DNA of 64,000 nt from Aeromicrobium sp. IC_218 (GCF_004336805.1 NZ_SJXM01000016.1:1-64000), one strand, 5' to 3'; numbered from the stretch's first letter, positions 43,254 through 52,418 are shown. Numbers and translations: made by a program. Notes: a model not told the origin generated them from the letters alone.

Positions 43254-44299
43254 GACTCGTCCTTCCGGAGCGTGGGATCAGTCGGCAGGCCGGCGTGCGC
43301 GCGGGCGACCGGCACCGCGGCAGGGTGGACGCCGGTGGCGGCGCGCAGCGACACGGCGTCACGCAGCATCCGCTCGGCGGGGTACTCGACCAGGTAGCCG
43401 TAGCCGCCGTGTGATTGCAGCGCCGCGGCGGCGACGTCGACGGCCGCCTCGCAGGCCTCGCGGGCGGCAGCGTGGGCGTCGACCGGCGCCCGCTCGCCGG
43501 ACAGCGCCGAGGCCACGCCGGTGGCGGCCCGGCCGGCCTGGGTGAGCAGCGACTGTCGGACGGTCGGCAGCGCGGTCAGTGTGTCGCCGAACTGCCGCCG
43601 GTCCGAGGCGTAGGCGAGCGCCGCGTCGGCGGCGGCACCGGCGAGACCGGCGGCGACGGCCGCAACCCCGAGCCAGAGCCGGGCCCGAACGGCGCCCAGG
43701 TCCAGCCCGGACAGCTCTGCCACGTCGCCGGGCCCCGCCGCCACCCGCATCGAACGGGTCAGTGCACCGGCCAGGCCCGTCGTGCGGACGGGCTCGACGG
43801 TCATCCCGTCGGGAGCGACCAGCAGCGCGTCCGCGTCGCCGTCGAGCACCAGCAGCCACGGCGACTCCGCGGCGGCGTCGACCCGGTCGACCTCGCCCTG
43901 GAGGCCGTCGGTCCGGCGCAGCCGGACGTGCGGTGCATCCGCCTCGACCACGGCCACCGAGGCCGCGCCGGCGTGCAACTGCTCGCCCAGCTCGGCGTGC
44001 TCAGGCACGCCGCCCAGCACGGTCGCGGCGGCGTGGGCCTGCACGGACGCCCAGCCCAGGGCGGGCCAGTGCCGCCCGAGTCGCTCCAGCGCCACGCCCG
44101 TGGTGCGGCTGTCGGCGCCGCCACCGCCGAGCCCCTCGGCCACCCCGACCGTCCACACTCCCATCGCGGCGAGCTCGCCGACCAGCGCGGCCACCGCGGA
44201 CGGGTCGTCGCCGACGGCCGGTCGCGACGCACCGAGGTCGTCCAGGACGCCGGCCAGCGCGTCCTGCTCGCGCTCGAGCGTCGGTCCGTGCCGGCTCAT
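43250..44299 (-). CDS. Acyl-CoA dehydrogenase-like protein, possibly non-catalytic partner subunit
   Basis: A 349-residue protein, about 30-50 residues short of the family norm. The N-terminal domain has VGVAEGLGGGGADSRTTGVA. The C-terminal helical domain has YASDRRQFGDTLTALPTVRQ and SHGGYGYLVEYPAERMLRDA. Where most members have YEGT with the catalytic Glu, this one reads LRAATGVHPAA, so no catalytic carboxylate is seen there. It may be the non-catalytic half of a heteromeric FadE complex, as known for some actinobacterial steroid dehydrogenases, or use a residue elsewhere. Confidence 0.8.
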
Positions 44300-45072
44300 G
44301 ACCAGAAGCTCTCGGCGTCGGGGCTGCGCCGCTCGCCGAACGCCGTGCTCATCTCGTGGGCCTCGCGCGTCTGCAGGTACAGCGTCAGCTGCTGGTCGTG
44401 CGCCATCCGGGCCTGCCCGGAGACGCCGTTGTGCCGGGCCGAGAACGCGCCCTTCATGCCCGCGAGCGCCATCGGGCTGCGCTCGGTCATCTCGCGCGCG
44501 ACCTCGGCGGCCCGGGCACGGAGCTCGGCCGCCGGCACGACCTCGTTCACCAGGCCCATGTCGAGCGCCTGCTCAGCGGAGTACTTGCGGTTCAGGTACC
44601 ACATCTCCTTGGCCCGCTTGCGGCCGATCGTGTCCTCCAGGTACCACGATCCGTAGCCGGCGTCGAAGCTGCCGACCATCGGGCCAACCTGGCGGAAGAC
44701 CGCGGTCTCGGCGGCGATGGTCAGGTCGCAGACGGTGTGCAGCACGTTGCCGCCGCCCACCGCGAAGCCGTTCACGGCCGCGACGACGGGCTTGGGGATG
44801 GTGTCGATCGCCTGGTAGACGTCGATGATCGGCAGCACCTGCGACTGGTCCAGCGACGTGAGCGGGTCGTGCTCACCGCCGATGCAGAAGAACTTGTCGC
44901 CGGCGCCGGTCAGCACCGCGGCGCGCAGCGCCGGGTCGAGCCGGAACCGCTGCAGCGCGTCGAACAGCTCCAGGCAGGTCTGCTGGCGGAACTTGTTGCC
45001 CGCGTCCGGCCGGTCGATCGTGATGGTCAGGACCGCGCCCTCGGCGTCGACCCGGATGTCCTCGTAGCTCAT
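44296..45072 (-). CDS. MenB/BadI-type crotonase (2-ketocyclohexanecarboxyl-CoA hydrolase-like)
   Basis: A 258-residue crotonase-fold protein. The segment FRQVGPMVGSFDAGYGSWYL with Asp in GSFDAGYGS, then KRAKEMWYLNRKYSAEQALD and MGLVNEVVP, is the signature of the MenB/BadI branch rather than of ordinary enoyl-CoA hydratases. MenB closes a ring by Dieckmann condensation; BadI runs the reverse and opens 2-ketocyclohexanecarboxyl-CoA to pimelyl-CoA. In a beta-oxidation operon the ring-opening role is the better guess. ATG at 45072 has AAGGG at good spacing; GTG at 45078, which overlaps the upstream stop, is the alternative start. Confidence 0.8.
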   Translation of the reverse strand: MSYEDIRVDAEGAVLTITIDRPDAGNKFRQQTCLELFDALQRFRLDPALRAAVLTGAGDKFFCIGGEHDPLTSLDQSQVLPIIDVYQAIDTIPKPVVAAVNGFAVGGGNVLHTVCDLTIAAETAVFRQVGPMVGSFDAGYGSWYLEDTIGRKRAKEMWYLNRKYSAEQALDMGLVNEVVPAAELRARAAEVAREMTERSPMALAGMKGAFSARHNGVSGQARMAHDQQLTLYLQTREAHEMSTAFGERRSPDAESFWS

Positions 45073-45074
45073 GC

Positions 45075-45953
45075 TCACTGCCCTTCGTGGTGGTTGTCCG
45101 GCGTGACGCGGAAGCCGTGCCCGCTCTTGTCGCCGAGCCGGCCCGCGGCGACCATGCGGCGCAGCAGCGGGGGCGCGGCGTAGCGGGCGTCTCCGGTGGC
45201 GGCGTGGATGGCCTCGGTGGCGTGCAGGTGCACGTCCAGGCCGATGACGTCGAGCATCCGCATCGGACCGGTCCGGTAGCCCAGGCCGAGCTCGAGCGCG
45301 ACGTCCAGGTCCTCGGCGGTGGCCAAGCCCGCATCAAGTTCGCCGATGACGTCGTTGAGGTACGGCAGCAGCAGCGCGTTGACCAGGAATCCCGGGCGGT
45401 CATCGACCACGACCGGGTCCTTGTCCGCGAACGTCCCGACGAGGGCCACGAGCCGCTCGACCAGCGTCTCGCCGGTCTGCAACGCGCGGACGACCTCGAC
45501 CGTCCGCATGAGCGGCGCTGGGTTGAAGAAGTGCAGCCCGGCCACCCGCTCGGGGTGCGGCAGCCGCGCGGCCAGGTCGGTGACCGACAGCGCGGACGTG
45601 TTGGTCAGCAGCGGCACGTCGAGGCCGACCACGGCCGCGACCCGCTCCAGCAGCGCGACCTTGATCTCCAGCTGCTCGCTGACCGACTCCACGACCGCCT
45701 CGGCGCTCGACAGGTCGGCCACGTCGGTCGTGCCGGTGATGCGCCCCAGCACGGCGTCGCGCTCGTCCGGGGCGAGCTTGCCGCGCTCCACGCTGCCGTC
45801 CAGGAACGCGGCGACCGCGGCCAGACCGTCGTCCAGCCGCTGCTCGTCGGCCTCGAGCGCGACCACCGAGCGGCCGGAGCGCGCGACGACCTGCGCGATG
45901 CCGGCGCCCATCGTGCCCAGACCGAGCACGGCGATGGTGTTGAAGTCCGTCAT
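45075..45953 (-). CDS. 3-hydroxyacyl-CoA dehydrogenase, paralogue 2
   Basis: A 292-residue protein: IAVLGLGTMGAGIAQVVARS cofactor motif, LTNTSALSVTDLAARLPHPE, the catalytic His in VAGLHFFNPAPLMRTVEVVR, RPGFLVNALLLPYLNDVI and RLGDKSGHGFRV. Residues match the family standard (His and the following Asn-Pro). GAGGAGG precedes the ATG. It lies between the MenB/BadI-like gene and another HAD gene. Confidence 0.9.
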   Translation of the reverse strand: MTDFNTIAVLGLGTMGAGIAQVVARSGRSVVALEADEQRLDDGLAAVAAFLDGSVERGKLAPDERDAVLGRITGTTDVADLSSAEAVVESVSEQLEIKVALLERVAAVVGLDVPLLTNTSALSVTDLAARLPHPERVAGLHFFNPAPLMRTVEVVRALQTGETLVERLVALVGTFADKDPVVVDDRPGFLVNALLLPYLNDVIGELDAGLATAEDLDVALELGLGYRTGPMRMLDVIGLDVHLHATEAIHAATGDARYAAPPLLRRMVAAGRLGDKSGHGFRVTPDNHHEGQ

Positions 45954-45963
45954 GGCTGCCTCC

Positions 45964-46842
45964 TCAGGACCCGAACAGGCGGGTGTCGTCGTAGTCGTAG
46001 AACCCGCGGCCGGTCTTGCGGCCCAGGTCGCCGGCGGCGACCATCCGTTCGACCATCGGAGGCGGGAAGAAGCGCGGGTCGCGGAGCTGCTCGTACAACC
46101 GGGTCGCGACCTGCTGGTGGATGTCCATGCCGACGATGTCGAGCAGGCGGAACGGGCCCATCGGGTGGCCGATCGAGCCCAGCACTGCCGCGTCGATGCC
46201 CTCCTTCGTCGCCACGCCCGCCTCGAGCGCCGCGATGCAGGAGTTCTCCCACGGGATGAGGAAGCGGTTGACGATGAACCCGGGACGGTCCTGGGTGATC
46301 ACGCTCGTCTTGCCCAGGCCGCTCAGGAAGTCCACCGTCGCGTGGTGCGCCCAGCTGCCGGTGTGGCGGCCGTCAGCGACCTCCACCAGCTTCATCAGCG
46401 GGGCCGGGTTGCAGTAGTGGGTGCCGACGACACGCTCTGGCAGCCGGGAGCCCGACGCGATGCCGGTGACCGACAGCGTCGACGTGTTCGTGTGGAGCAG
46501 CGTGGTGTCCGAGACGATCTCGTCCAGCTGGGCGAACAGGTCCTTCTTCAGCCCGAGGTCCTCGAACACCGCCTCGACGACGACGTCGCTGGGGGCGAGG
46601 TCGCGCAGGTCGGTGCTGCCGACCACGCGCCCCTTGGCCGCCTCGCCGGCGTCGGCGTCCAGCTTGCCGAGCTTGACGCTGCGGTCGAAGAAGCCGTGCA
46701 CGGTGTCGATCCCGCGCTGCAGGTTCTGCTCGACGACGTCGTACAGGATCGTGGTGTGTCCCGCGCGCGCCATGACGGTGGCGATGCCCGAACCCATCGT
46801 GCCTCCGCCGAGCACGGCGACGGTCTTGCTCTGGTTGCTCAT
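45964..46842 (-). CDS. 3-hydroxyacyl-CoA dehydrogenase, paralogue 3
   Basis: A 292-residue protein with GGGTMGSGIATVMARAGH, TNTSTLSVTGIASGSRLPER, VVGTHYCNPAPLMKLVEVAD and RPGFIVNRFLIPWENSCIAA. The usual HFFNP reads HYCNP, a change next to the catalytic His found in 3-hydroxybutyryl- and branched-substrate relatives, so its substrate probably differs from paralogues 1 and 2. The start at 46842 aligns with family N-termini; the longer upstream frame belongs to the overlapping SDR region. Confidence 0.88.
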   Translation of the reverse strand: MSNQSKTVAVLGGGTMGSGIATVMARAGHTTILYDVVEQNLQRGIDTVHGFFDRSVKLGKLDADAGEAAKGRVVGSTDLRDLAPSDVVVEAVFEDLGLKKDLFAQLDEIVSDTTLLHTNTSTLSVTGIASGSRLPERVVGTHYCNPAPLMKLVEVADGRHTGSWAHHATVDFLSGLGKTSVITQDRPGFIVNRFLIPWENSCIAALEAGVATKEGIDAAVLGSIGHPMGPFRLLDIVGMDIHQQVATRLYEQLRDPRFFPPPMVERMVAAGDLGRKTGRGFYDYDDTRLFGS

Positions 46843-46859
46843 GGGTGCTCCTGCCCTGG

Positions 46860-47618
46860 TCAACGGATGCTCTGGCCGCCGTCGATGACGACGACCTCTC
46901 CGGTCATGAAGTCCGAGGCGCTGCCGGAGAGCAGCAGCAGCCACGGCTTGAGCTCGGCCGGCTCGCCCATGCGGCGAGCCGGGATCGCGCGCACCACCTT
47001 GGCCAGCGTGTCGGCGTCCGCCCGCATGTCGGCGTTCAGCGGCGTCGCGAAGTAGCCCGGAGCGATCGCGTTGACCTGGACGCCGTGCCGGGCCCACTCG
47101 ACGGCCATCGAACGGGTGAAGGCGATGACGCCGGCCTTGGACGCCGAGTACGCTGCGTGGTCCGCGACACCCTGCAGGGCGAAGTTCGAGGCGATGTTGA
47201 CGACCTTGCCCGAGCCCTGCGCGACCAGGTGACGCCCGACGGCGCGGGTGGCCAGGTAGGTGCCGCGCAGGTTGGTCGCGATGACCCGGTCCCACTCCTC
47301 GGCGGGCTGGTCGATCAGCGGGGTGGAGGCAACGATGCCGGAGTTGTTGACCAGCACGTCGACCCGGCCGAAGCGCTCGACCGTCGCGGCGACCATCTGC
47401 TCGACGGACGCCTCGTCGGTCACGTCGGTGGGGCAGGCGAGCACCTCGCCGCCGGCGGCTCGCGCCTCGTCGACGAAGGCGTCCAGCTCCGAGCGGGTCC
47501 GCGCCGCGACGCTCACGCGGGCGCCGGCCTCGACCAGGGCCTCGGCCATCGACCGGCCCAGGCCTCGGCCGGCCCCGGTCACGATCGCGACCTTGCCTTC
47601 CATCGGTCCGCCGTTCAT
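46860..47618 (-). CDS. Short-chain dehydrogenase (classical; BadH-like role possible)
   Basis: A 252-residue classical SDR: TGAGRGLG cofactor motif, NNSG, catalytic Ser in VNIASNFAL, YSASK, and a C-terminal MTGEVVVIDGGQSIR. In cyclohexanecarboxylate pathways an SDR (BadH) oxidises 2-hydroxycyclohexanecarboxyl-CoA before BadI; this gene could fill that role next to the MenB/BadI-like enzyme, which is inference. It overlaps the acyl-CoA dehydrogenase gene (ATGA). Confidence 0.87.
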   Translation of the reverse strand: MNGGPMEGKVAIVTGAGRGLGRSMAEALVEAGARVSVAARTRSELDAFVDEARAAGGEVLACPTDVTDEASVEQMVAATVERFGRVDVLVNNSGIVASTPLIDQPAEEWDRVIATNLRGTYLATRAVGRHLVAQGSGKVVNIASNFALQGVADHAAYSASKAGVIAFTRSMAVEWARHGVQVNAIAPGYFATPLNADMRADADTLAKVVRAIPARRMGEPAELKPWLLLLSGSASDFMTGEVVVIDGGQSIR

Positions 47619-48838
47619 GCCAGCTCCTCCATCGCTCGGGTGGTCTCGCGGCCGATGAGCAGCCGCTGGATCTCGTTGGTGCCGTCGTAGATCTGGGTCA
47701 CCTTGGCGTCGCGCAGGCAGCGCTCCACGCCGAGCACGGTGAGGTCGCCGTGCGGGCCCAGCATCCGCACGGCCTCGACGGAGGCCTGGAAGCCCAGGTC
47801 CGTGCAGGACTGCTTCATGATCCCGATCAGCCCGGTGGCGACGTGCGGGTCGGCGTCGACCTGGCGCGCGACGGCGTGCAGCAGCAGGCGCCCCTGCAGG
47901 ATCCGGCCGCGCAGGTCGGCGAGCGCGAACGTGTGCTCGTCGGGCAGGCGCCGGCCGTGCAGGCGGGTCAGGGCGGCGAGAGTGCGGGCGTACGCGGCAC
48001 GGGCCAGGCCGACGCCCTGCGCCGCGGCGCTGATGCGCGACTTGACCACCGAGCTCATCACGACGCGCCAGCCTTGGCCCTCCTCGCCGAGGACGTGGTC
48101 GCGCGGGACCTGGACGTCGTCGAAGAACAGCTCGGCCGTGCTCGAGCCGTGCATGCCCATCTTGACGAAGGGCTGGCCGTGCCCGACGCCGTCCCACGTG
48201 CCATCGACGACGAACGCGGTGATGCCGGCGCGACCGAGTGACTTGTCGGTCGTGGCGAAGCAGATGATGACACCGGCCTTGTCGCCGGTGGTGATGAAGG
48301 TCTTGGCGCCGTTGAGCCGGTAGCCGTCCGGACCAGGCACCGCGGTCGTCTTGAGGCTGGACACGTCGCTGCCGGCGTCGGGCTCGGTGATGCCCAGCGA
48401 GCCGTAGACCGAGCCGTCGAGCAGCCCGGGGACGTAGCGCTCGGCCAGCGCGTCGCTGCCGGCGAGCAGGATCGGGTAGGCGGCGTGCATCTGGGTCATG
48501 AAGACCAGCGACGTGGCCGCGCAGCCGGCGGTGACCTCCTCCATGGCCAGGGCGTAGGCGACGTTGCTGTCACCGGTGCCGCCGAGGTGCTCGGGGAAGA
48601 CGAGGCCCATGAGGCCGGCCCGCGCGAGCGCCTGGACGCTGTCGTGCGCGAACTCGTGCCGCTCGTCGAGCGCCGCGGCGCGGGGGGCGACCTCGTGCGC
48701 CACGACGTCACGCGTCCGGGCGCGCACCTCACGCTCGCGCTCGGTCAGCAGCGCGTCGGACGCCGGCTCGTCGAGCAGCCCGTGCAGGGCGAGGTACGCC
48801 TTCGGGTCGCGGTCGAGATCCAGCGGCTCGGCGCTCAT
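47615..48838 (-). CDS. Acyl-CoA dehydrogenase
   Basis: A 407-residue flavoenzyme with all three domains: GLMGLVFPEHLGGTGDSNV, ITEPDAGSDVSSLKTTAV (FAD/substrate loop), GAKTFITTGDKAGV, MGMHGSSTAELFFDDVQVP and the C-terminal KVTQIYDGTNEIQRLLIGRE. The position that is Glu in short/medium-chain enzymes (YEGT) is Asp here (IYDGT), a variant also seen in other members. It introduces the alpha-beta double bond in the CoA ester. ATGA-coupled to the enoyl-CoA hydratase-like gene. Confidence 0.9.
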   Translation of the reverse strand: MSAEPLDLDRDPKAYLALHGLLDEPASDALLTEREREVRARTRDVVAHEVAPRAAALDERHEFAHDSVQALARAGLMGLVFPEHLGGTGDSNVAYALAMEEVTAGCAATSLVFMTQMHAAYPILLAGSDALAERYVPGLLDGSVYGSLGITEPDAGSDVSSLKTTAVPGPDGYRLNGAKTFITTGDKAGVIICFATTDKSLGRAGITAFVVDGTWDGVGHGQPFVKMGMHGSSTAELFFDDVQVPRDHVLGEEGQGWRVVMSSVVKSRISAAAQGVGLARAAYARTLAALTRLHGRRLPDEHTFALADLRGRILQGRLLLHAVARQVDADPHVATGLIGIMKQSCTDLGFQASVEAVRMLGPHGDLTVLGVERCLRDAKVTQIYDGTNEIQRLLIGRETTRAMEELA

Positions 48839-49641
48839 GCCTGCTCCTTCGTGGCCGGCTCGGCGAACCGGGCGGGACGTCGTTCCAGGAACGCGGTGAT
48901 GCCCTCGTCGGACTCGGCCGAGGCGACCGCGAGCGCGGCCAGACCGGTCTCCAGGTGCAGGCCGGCGTCCAGCGCCGCGTCGCGACCTGACTCCAGCGCG
49001 GTGAGGACCGAGCGGACGGCGTCGGGCCCTTGACGGGCGATCGCCGCGGCGATCTTGGCCACGGTCGTGGCGAGCTCGCCCGGCGCCACGGGCGGCACCG
49101 GCGTCAGGCCGAGCGCGTACGCCCGGTCCGCCTCCAGGCGGCTGCCGGTGAGCATGAGATGCGCGGCGACCCGGGGGCCCACCGCCCGAGGCAGCCGTTG
49201 GGTGCCGCCGTACCCCGGGATCAGGCCCAAACTCGTCTCGGGCAGGCCCAGCGACGCGCGGGTCGACAGCACGGGGAAGGTGGCGCTCAGCGCCAGCTCG
49301 AAGCCTCCGCCGAGCGCCAGGCCCTGGACGGCGGCGACGACCGGCACGGGTGCGCGCTCGATGTCGCGCAGCGCCTGCTGGCCGGCCCGCATGGTCGCGT
49401 GGGCCTCGTCCGGCCCCATGCCCGAGAGCTCCTTGAGGTCGGCCCCCGCGCTGAACGCCTTCTCGCCCGCCGCGTCGATCACGACGACCCGGACGGCCGG
49501 GTCGTCCGCCGCGGCGAGGACGGCGGCGCGCAGGCCGGCCAGGACGTCGGCGTCCAGCGCGTTGTACGCCTGGGGTCGGTTGATCGTGAGGGTCGTGACC
49601 GCGCCTGCGGTGCGGACCAGCAGCGACGCGTCCGCGCTCAC
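48835..49641 (-). CDS. Enoyl-CoA hydratase/isomerase family protein with one catalytic Glu replaced
   Basis: A 268-residue crotonase: FSAGADLKELSG and QGLALGGGFELAL form the oxyanion hole, and LGLPETSLGLIPGYGGTQRL holds the first catalytic Glu (PETS). The second catalytic Glu, expected in a SLAMEMVLTG-like segment, is His here (RVAAHLMLTG). Hydratases need both, whereas isomerases and some lyases keep one, so calling it a simple hydratase would be unsafe. GTG start overlaps the CoA-transferase stop (GTGA). Confidence 0.85.
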   Translation of the reverse strand: MSADASLLVRTAGAVTTLTINRPQAYNALDADVLAGLRAAVLAAADDPAVRVVVIDAAGEKAFSAGADLKELSGMGPDEAHATMRAGQQALRDIERAPVPVVAAVQGLALGGGFELALSATFPVLSTRASLGLPETSLGLIPGYGGTQRLPRAVGPRVAAHLMLTGSRLEADRAYALGLTPVPPVAPGELATTVAKIAAAIARQGPDAVRSVLTALESGRDAALDAGLHLETGLAALAVASAESDEGITAFLERRPARFAEPATKEQA

Positions 49642-50861
49642 GAGGCCACCTCGTCGAGGGTGCCGACGGCGCCGGACTCGGCGAGGCGTCGCACCTCGTC
49701 GGCGTCGTAGCCGAGCTCGAGCAGCACCGCCTCGGTGTCGGCGCCGAGGGCGGGGAACCGCTCGTTGCGCGGCTGGGGCACCGAACCGAGCCGGAACGGA
49801 CTGCGTACGCTGACCAGCGCATCGCCGGAGCCGGGCACCGGCAGGAGGCTGCCGCGGGCGACCACCTGCGGGTCCTTGACCACCTCCGACATCGACTGCA
49901 CCAACGACACCGGGACGCCGGCCTCACCGAGCAACCGGCACCACTCGACCGCCGGACGTTCGCGCAGCCGGTCGGCGATCGCCGCAGTGACCTCGGGTCG
50001 GTGGGTACGGCGCCCGGCGTTGTCGGCCAGGGCCGGGTTGGTCGCGAGCGCGCGCAGGCCCACGACCTCGCAGAACCGGACCCACATCGCGTCGTTGCCG
50101 ATGGCCACGACGAGCGAGCGGTCGGCCGCCTCGAACGGCTGGTAGACGGCGAGCACCGAGTCGGTGCCGCCGCTGGGGGCCGGCTCGGGCTCGCCCGCGT
50201 GGTACGCGGCCAGCCGCGGAGCCAGCAGGGCCAGGTCGGCGTCGAGCAGCGAGACGTCGATGACCTCGCCCTCGCCCGTGCGGGCCTGGCGCACCAGTGC
50301 CGCACTCACCGCGATCGCCGCGCACATGCCGGCGGCGACGTCCGACAGCGCGGTCGAGACCCGCTGCGGGCTGTGGCCCTTCTCGCCGGTGACCGACATG
50401 AGGCCCGACCGAGCCTGCGCGACGAGGTCGTAGCCGGGCAGCCCGCTGTCGGGTCCGTCCAGACCGAAGCCGGACAGAGCGCAGTAGACCAGGCGCGGGT
50501 TGCGCGCCCGCAGCGACTCGGGGTCGATGCCCGAGCGGACCAGCTTGCTGGGGTTCATGTTCTGCAGGAACACGTCGGCCTCGTCCAGCAGCCGCAGCAG
50601 GGCGTCGCGGCCCTGCTCGGCGCGCAGGTTGAGGGCCACGGAGCGCTTGTTGCGGTTGGCCGAGGCAAACCACGCCGAGGCGCCGTCGACGAACGGCGGA
50701 CCCCAGCCACGGGTGTCGTCGCCGGACCCGGGGCGCTCGACCTTGATGACGCTGGCGCCCAGGTCGGCCAGGTACATCGCGGCCGTGGGTCCCGCGTACG
50801 AGGTGGTCAGGTCGACCACCCGGACGCCCGCGAGCGGGCCCGAGATCGTCGGAGAGGTCAT
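49638..50861 (-). CDS. Class III CoA-transferase (CaiB/BaiF family), paralogue 2
   Basis: A 407-residue protein: LAGVRVVDLTTSYAGPTAAM, SVIKVERPGSGDDTRGWGPP, CALSGFGLDGP, and the nucleophilic Asp in PGYDLVAQARSG. It is the first gene of the leftward acyl-CoA operon. The ATG at 50861 is preferred over the GTG at 50870 because AAGG then lies 10 nt away. The promoter and GntR-type operator lie just upstream. Confidence 0.9.
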   Translation of the reverse strand: MTSPTISGPLAGVRVVDLTTSYAGPTAAMYLADLGASVIKVERPGSGDDTRGWGPPFVDGASAWFASANRNKRSVALNLRAEQGRDALLRLLDEADVFLQNMNPSKLVRSGIDPESLRARNPRLVYCALSGFGLDGPDSGLPGYDLVAQARSGLMSVTGEKGHSPQRVSTALSDVAAGMCAAIAVSAALVRQARTGEGEVIDVSLLDADLALLAPRLAAYHAGEPEPAPSGGTDSVLAVYQPFEAADRSLVVAIGNDAMWVRFCEVVGLRALATNPALADNAGRRTHRPEVTAAIADRLRERPAVEWCRLLGEAGVPVSLVQSMSEVVKDPQVVARGSLLPVPGSGDALVSVRSPFRLGSVPQPRNERFPALGADTEAVLLELGYDADEVRRLAESGAVGTLDEVAS

Positions 50862-50877
50862 CGTCGTCACGCCTTCA

Positions 50878-50892
50878 TAATGTCGGACATTA
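50878..50892. promoter_or_regulatory. GntR/FadR-type operator, site 1 (acyl-CoA operon)
   Basis: TAATGTC-G-GACATTA is a perfect palindrome of the TNGTNNNACNA class bound by FCD-domain GntR regulators. It covers the -10 box, so the regulator would repress. Related 13-bp sites lie before the MHS transporter and the GntR gene. Confidence 0.75.
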
Positions 50893-50906
50893 GACAGAGT
50901 GGTCAA
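50878..50906 (-). promoter_or_regulatory. Promoter of the 13-gene acyl-CoA operon
   Basis: On the minus strand TTGACC (50906-50901) is followed after 17 bp by CATTAT (50883-50878). The 15-bp operator overlaps the -10. Confidence 0.6.
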
Positions 50907-50926
50907 GTGCTGGGGGAAAGGGACCG

Positions 50927-50959
50927 CGGGCCGCTCGGGCGCCAGCGCCGAGCGACCCG
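50927..50959 (-). terminator. Terminator hairpin after the MHS transporter gene
   Basis: CGGGCCGCTCGG (50927-50938) pairs with CCGAGCGACCCG (50948-50959), one mismatch, with a short loop that itself can pair. It starts 10 nt past the stop of the leftward transporter gene. Confidence 0.65.
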
Positions 50960-50968
50960 CGGGGTCTG

Positions 50969-52309
50969 TCAGACGCCCGAGGGCGCGGCGGTACGGCGCT
51001 CACGGTCATCGTCGCCCAAGGACCAGGCGATGTCGTCGCGGCGGGTCTCGCGAGCGAGTGCCACGGCAATGAACGTCAGCACGGCACCAACGATGATGTA
51101 GATCGAGAGCGGCCACGAGGCGTCGAAGCGGTCAAGCAGGGCCGCCGCGACGAACGGCACGGGGGCGCTGAACAAGAGGCCGCCGAGCGTGTAAGCGATG
51201 CCCGAGCCGCTGTAGCGCAGCTCGGTCGGGAAGAGCTCGGGCAGGAAGCTGGCCAGCGGGCCGTACGTCAACGTGTGGCAGACCGGCAGCGCGATAAGCA
51301 GCGCGAGGATGATCGCCGCCGTGCTGCCAGTGTCCACGAGCCAGAAGAACGGGAAAGCCATCAGCGCGGTGAGCACGCAGCCCAGGAGCATGATCGGGCG
51401 GCGGCCGATGCGGTCGCAGAAGGTCGCCGCGATCGGGATCGTCACGACCTGGACCGCCGAGGCCAGGCAGACCGCGCCGAGCATCGTGTTGCGGCTGATG
51501 CCGTCGTCCTCGCCGTAGCTGAGCACGAAGACGGTGGCCATGTAGAAAGGGATGTTCGCAGCCCCGTTGGCCATCGCGCCCATGAGCACGCGCCAGCCCG
51601 CCCGGCGGAAGACGGTGCCGGCGGGGAACCGGTGCTCCTGCTTGTTCTCCTTCACCTCGCGGAACGCCGGCGAGTCCTCGATCTTGAGCCGGATATACAG
51701 GCCCAGCGCGACCAGCAGCGAGCTCACCAGGAACGGCACACGCCAGCCCCACGACTCCAGCGCATCGTCTGAGAGCTGCTGGACCAGGAAGAACATGCCG
51801 GTGGCGAGCACCAGGCCGGCCGGGACACCGATCTGCGGCCAGCTGCCGTAGAAGGCCCGCTTCTCCGGCGGCGCGTGCTCGACGGCCATGAGCACGGCTC
51901 CGCTCCACTCACCCCCGAGCGCGAGGCCCTGGACCAGGCGGCACAGAACCAAGAGGATCGGGGCCAGGACGCCGACCTGGTCGTACGTCGGCAGCAGGCC
52001 CACAGCGACAGTACCGATGCCCATCATCATCAGACTGGTCACGAGCATTCGCTTGCGGCTGACCCGGTCCCCGAAGTGTCCGAAGATCACTGCCCCTAGC
52101 GGGCGGGCGGCGAACGCGACTCCGAACGTTGCGAACGAGGCCAGAGTGCCCGCAAGCGGCTCCAAGTCGGGGAAGAAGAGCTTGTTGAAGACCAGCGCCG
52201 CCGCTGTGCCGAAGATAAAGAAGTCGAAGAACTCGATCGTGGTGCCGATAAGACTTGCGCCAGCGACACGCTTGATCGAGACCTCCGAGGTCTCGGGGGT
52301 AGTTGCCAC
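50969..52309 (-). CDS. MHS-family MFS transporter (metabolite:H+ symporter)
   Basis: A 446-residue 12-helix permease with MHS signatures: ASLIGTTIEFFDFFIFG, RPLGAVIFGHFGDRVSRKRM, QGLALGGEWSGAVLMAVEHA and FYGSWPQIGVPAGLVLATG. It resembles the other MHS permease in the window at the family level only. It lies between its GntR regulator and the acyl-CoA operon, and shares the regulator's operator motif, so it probably imports the acid that the operon degrades. Confidence 0.9.
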   Translation of the reverse strand: MATTPETSEVSIKRVAGASLIGTTIEFFDFFIFGTAAALVFNKLFFPDLEPLAGTLASFATFGVAFAARPLGAVIFGHFGDRVSRKRMLVTSLMMMGIGTVAVGLLPTYDQVGVLAPILLVLCRLVQGLALGGEWSGAVLMAVEHAPPEKRAFYGSWPQIGVPAGLVLATGMFFLVQQLSDDALESWGWRVPFLVSSLLVALGLYIRLKIEDSPAFREVKENKQEHRFPAGTVFRRAGWRVLMGAMANGAANIPFYMATVFVLSYGEDDGISRNTMLGAVCLASAVQVVTIPIAATFCDRIGRRPIMLLGCVLTALMAFPFFWLVDTGSTAAIILALLIALPVCHTLTYGPLASFLPELFPTELRYSGSGIAYTLGGLLFSAPVPFVAAALLDRFDASWPLSIYIIVGAVLTFIAVALARETRRDDIAWSLGDDDRERRTAAPSGV

Positions 52310-52369
52310 GGTGTCCTCCAGGACGAAGATCCGTCCGCACTGCTGGCGACACCGGATGGTGTAGTGCGG

Positions 52370-52383
52370 GTCACACGTGTGAC
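52370..52383. promoter_or_regulatory. Perfect 14-bp palindrome in the MHS transporter leader
   Basis: GTCACACGTGTGAC is self-complementary and lies 61-74 bp before the transporter ATG, just downstream of a TAGTGT -10-like box (52396-52391). It may be an operator for a regulator outside the window; no candidate is visible. Confidence 0.45.
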
Positions 52384-52418
52384 GCCAGACACACTAGAGG
52401 ACTTTAGACTACCTGCGC

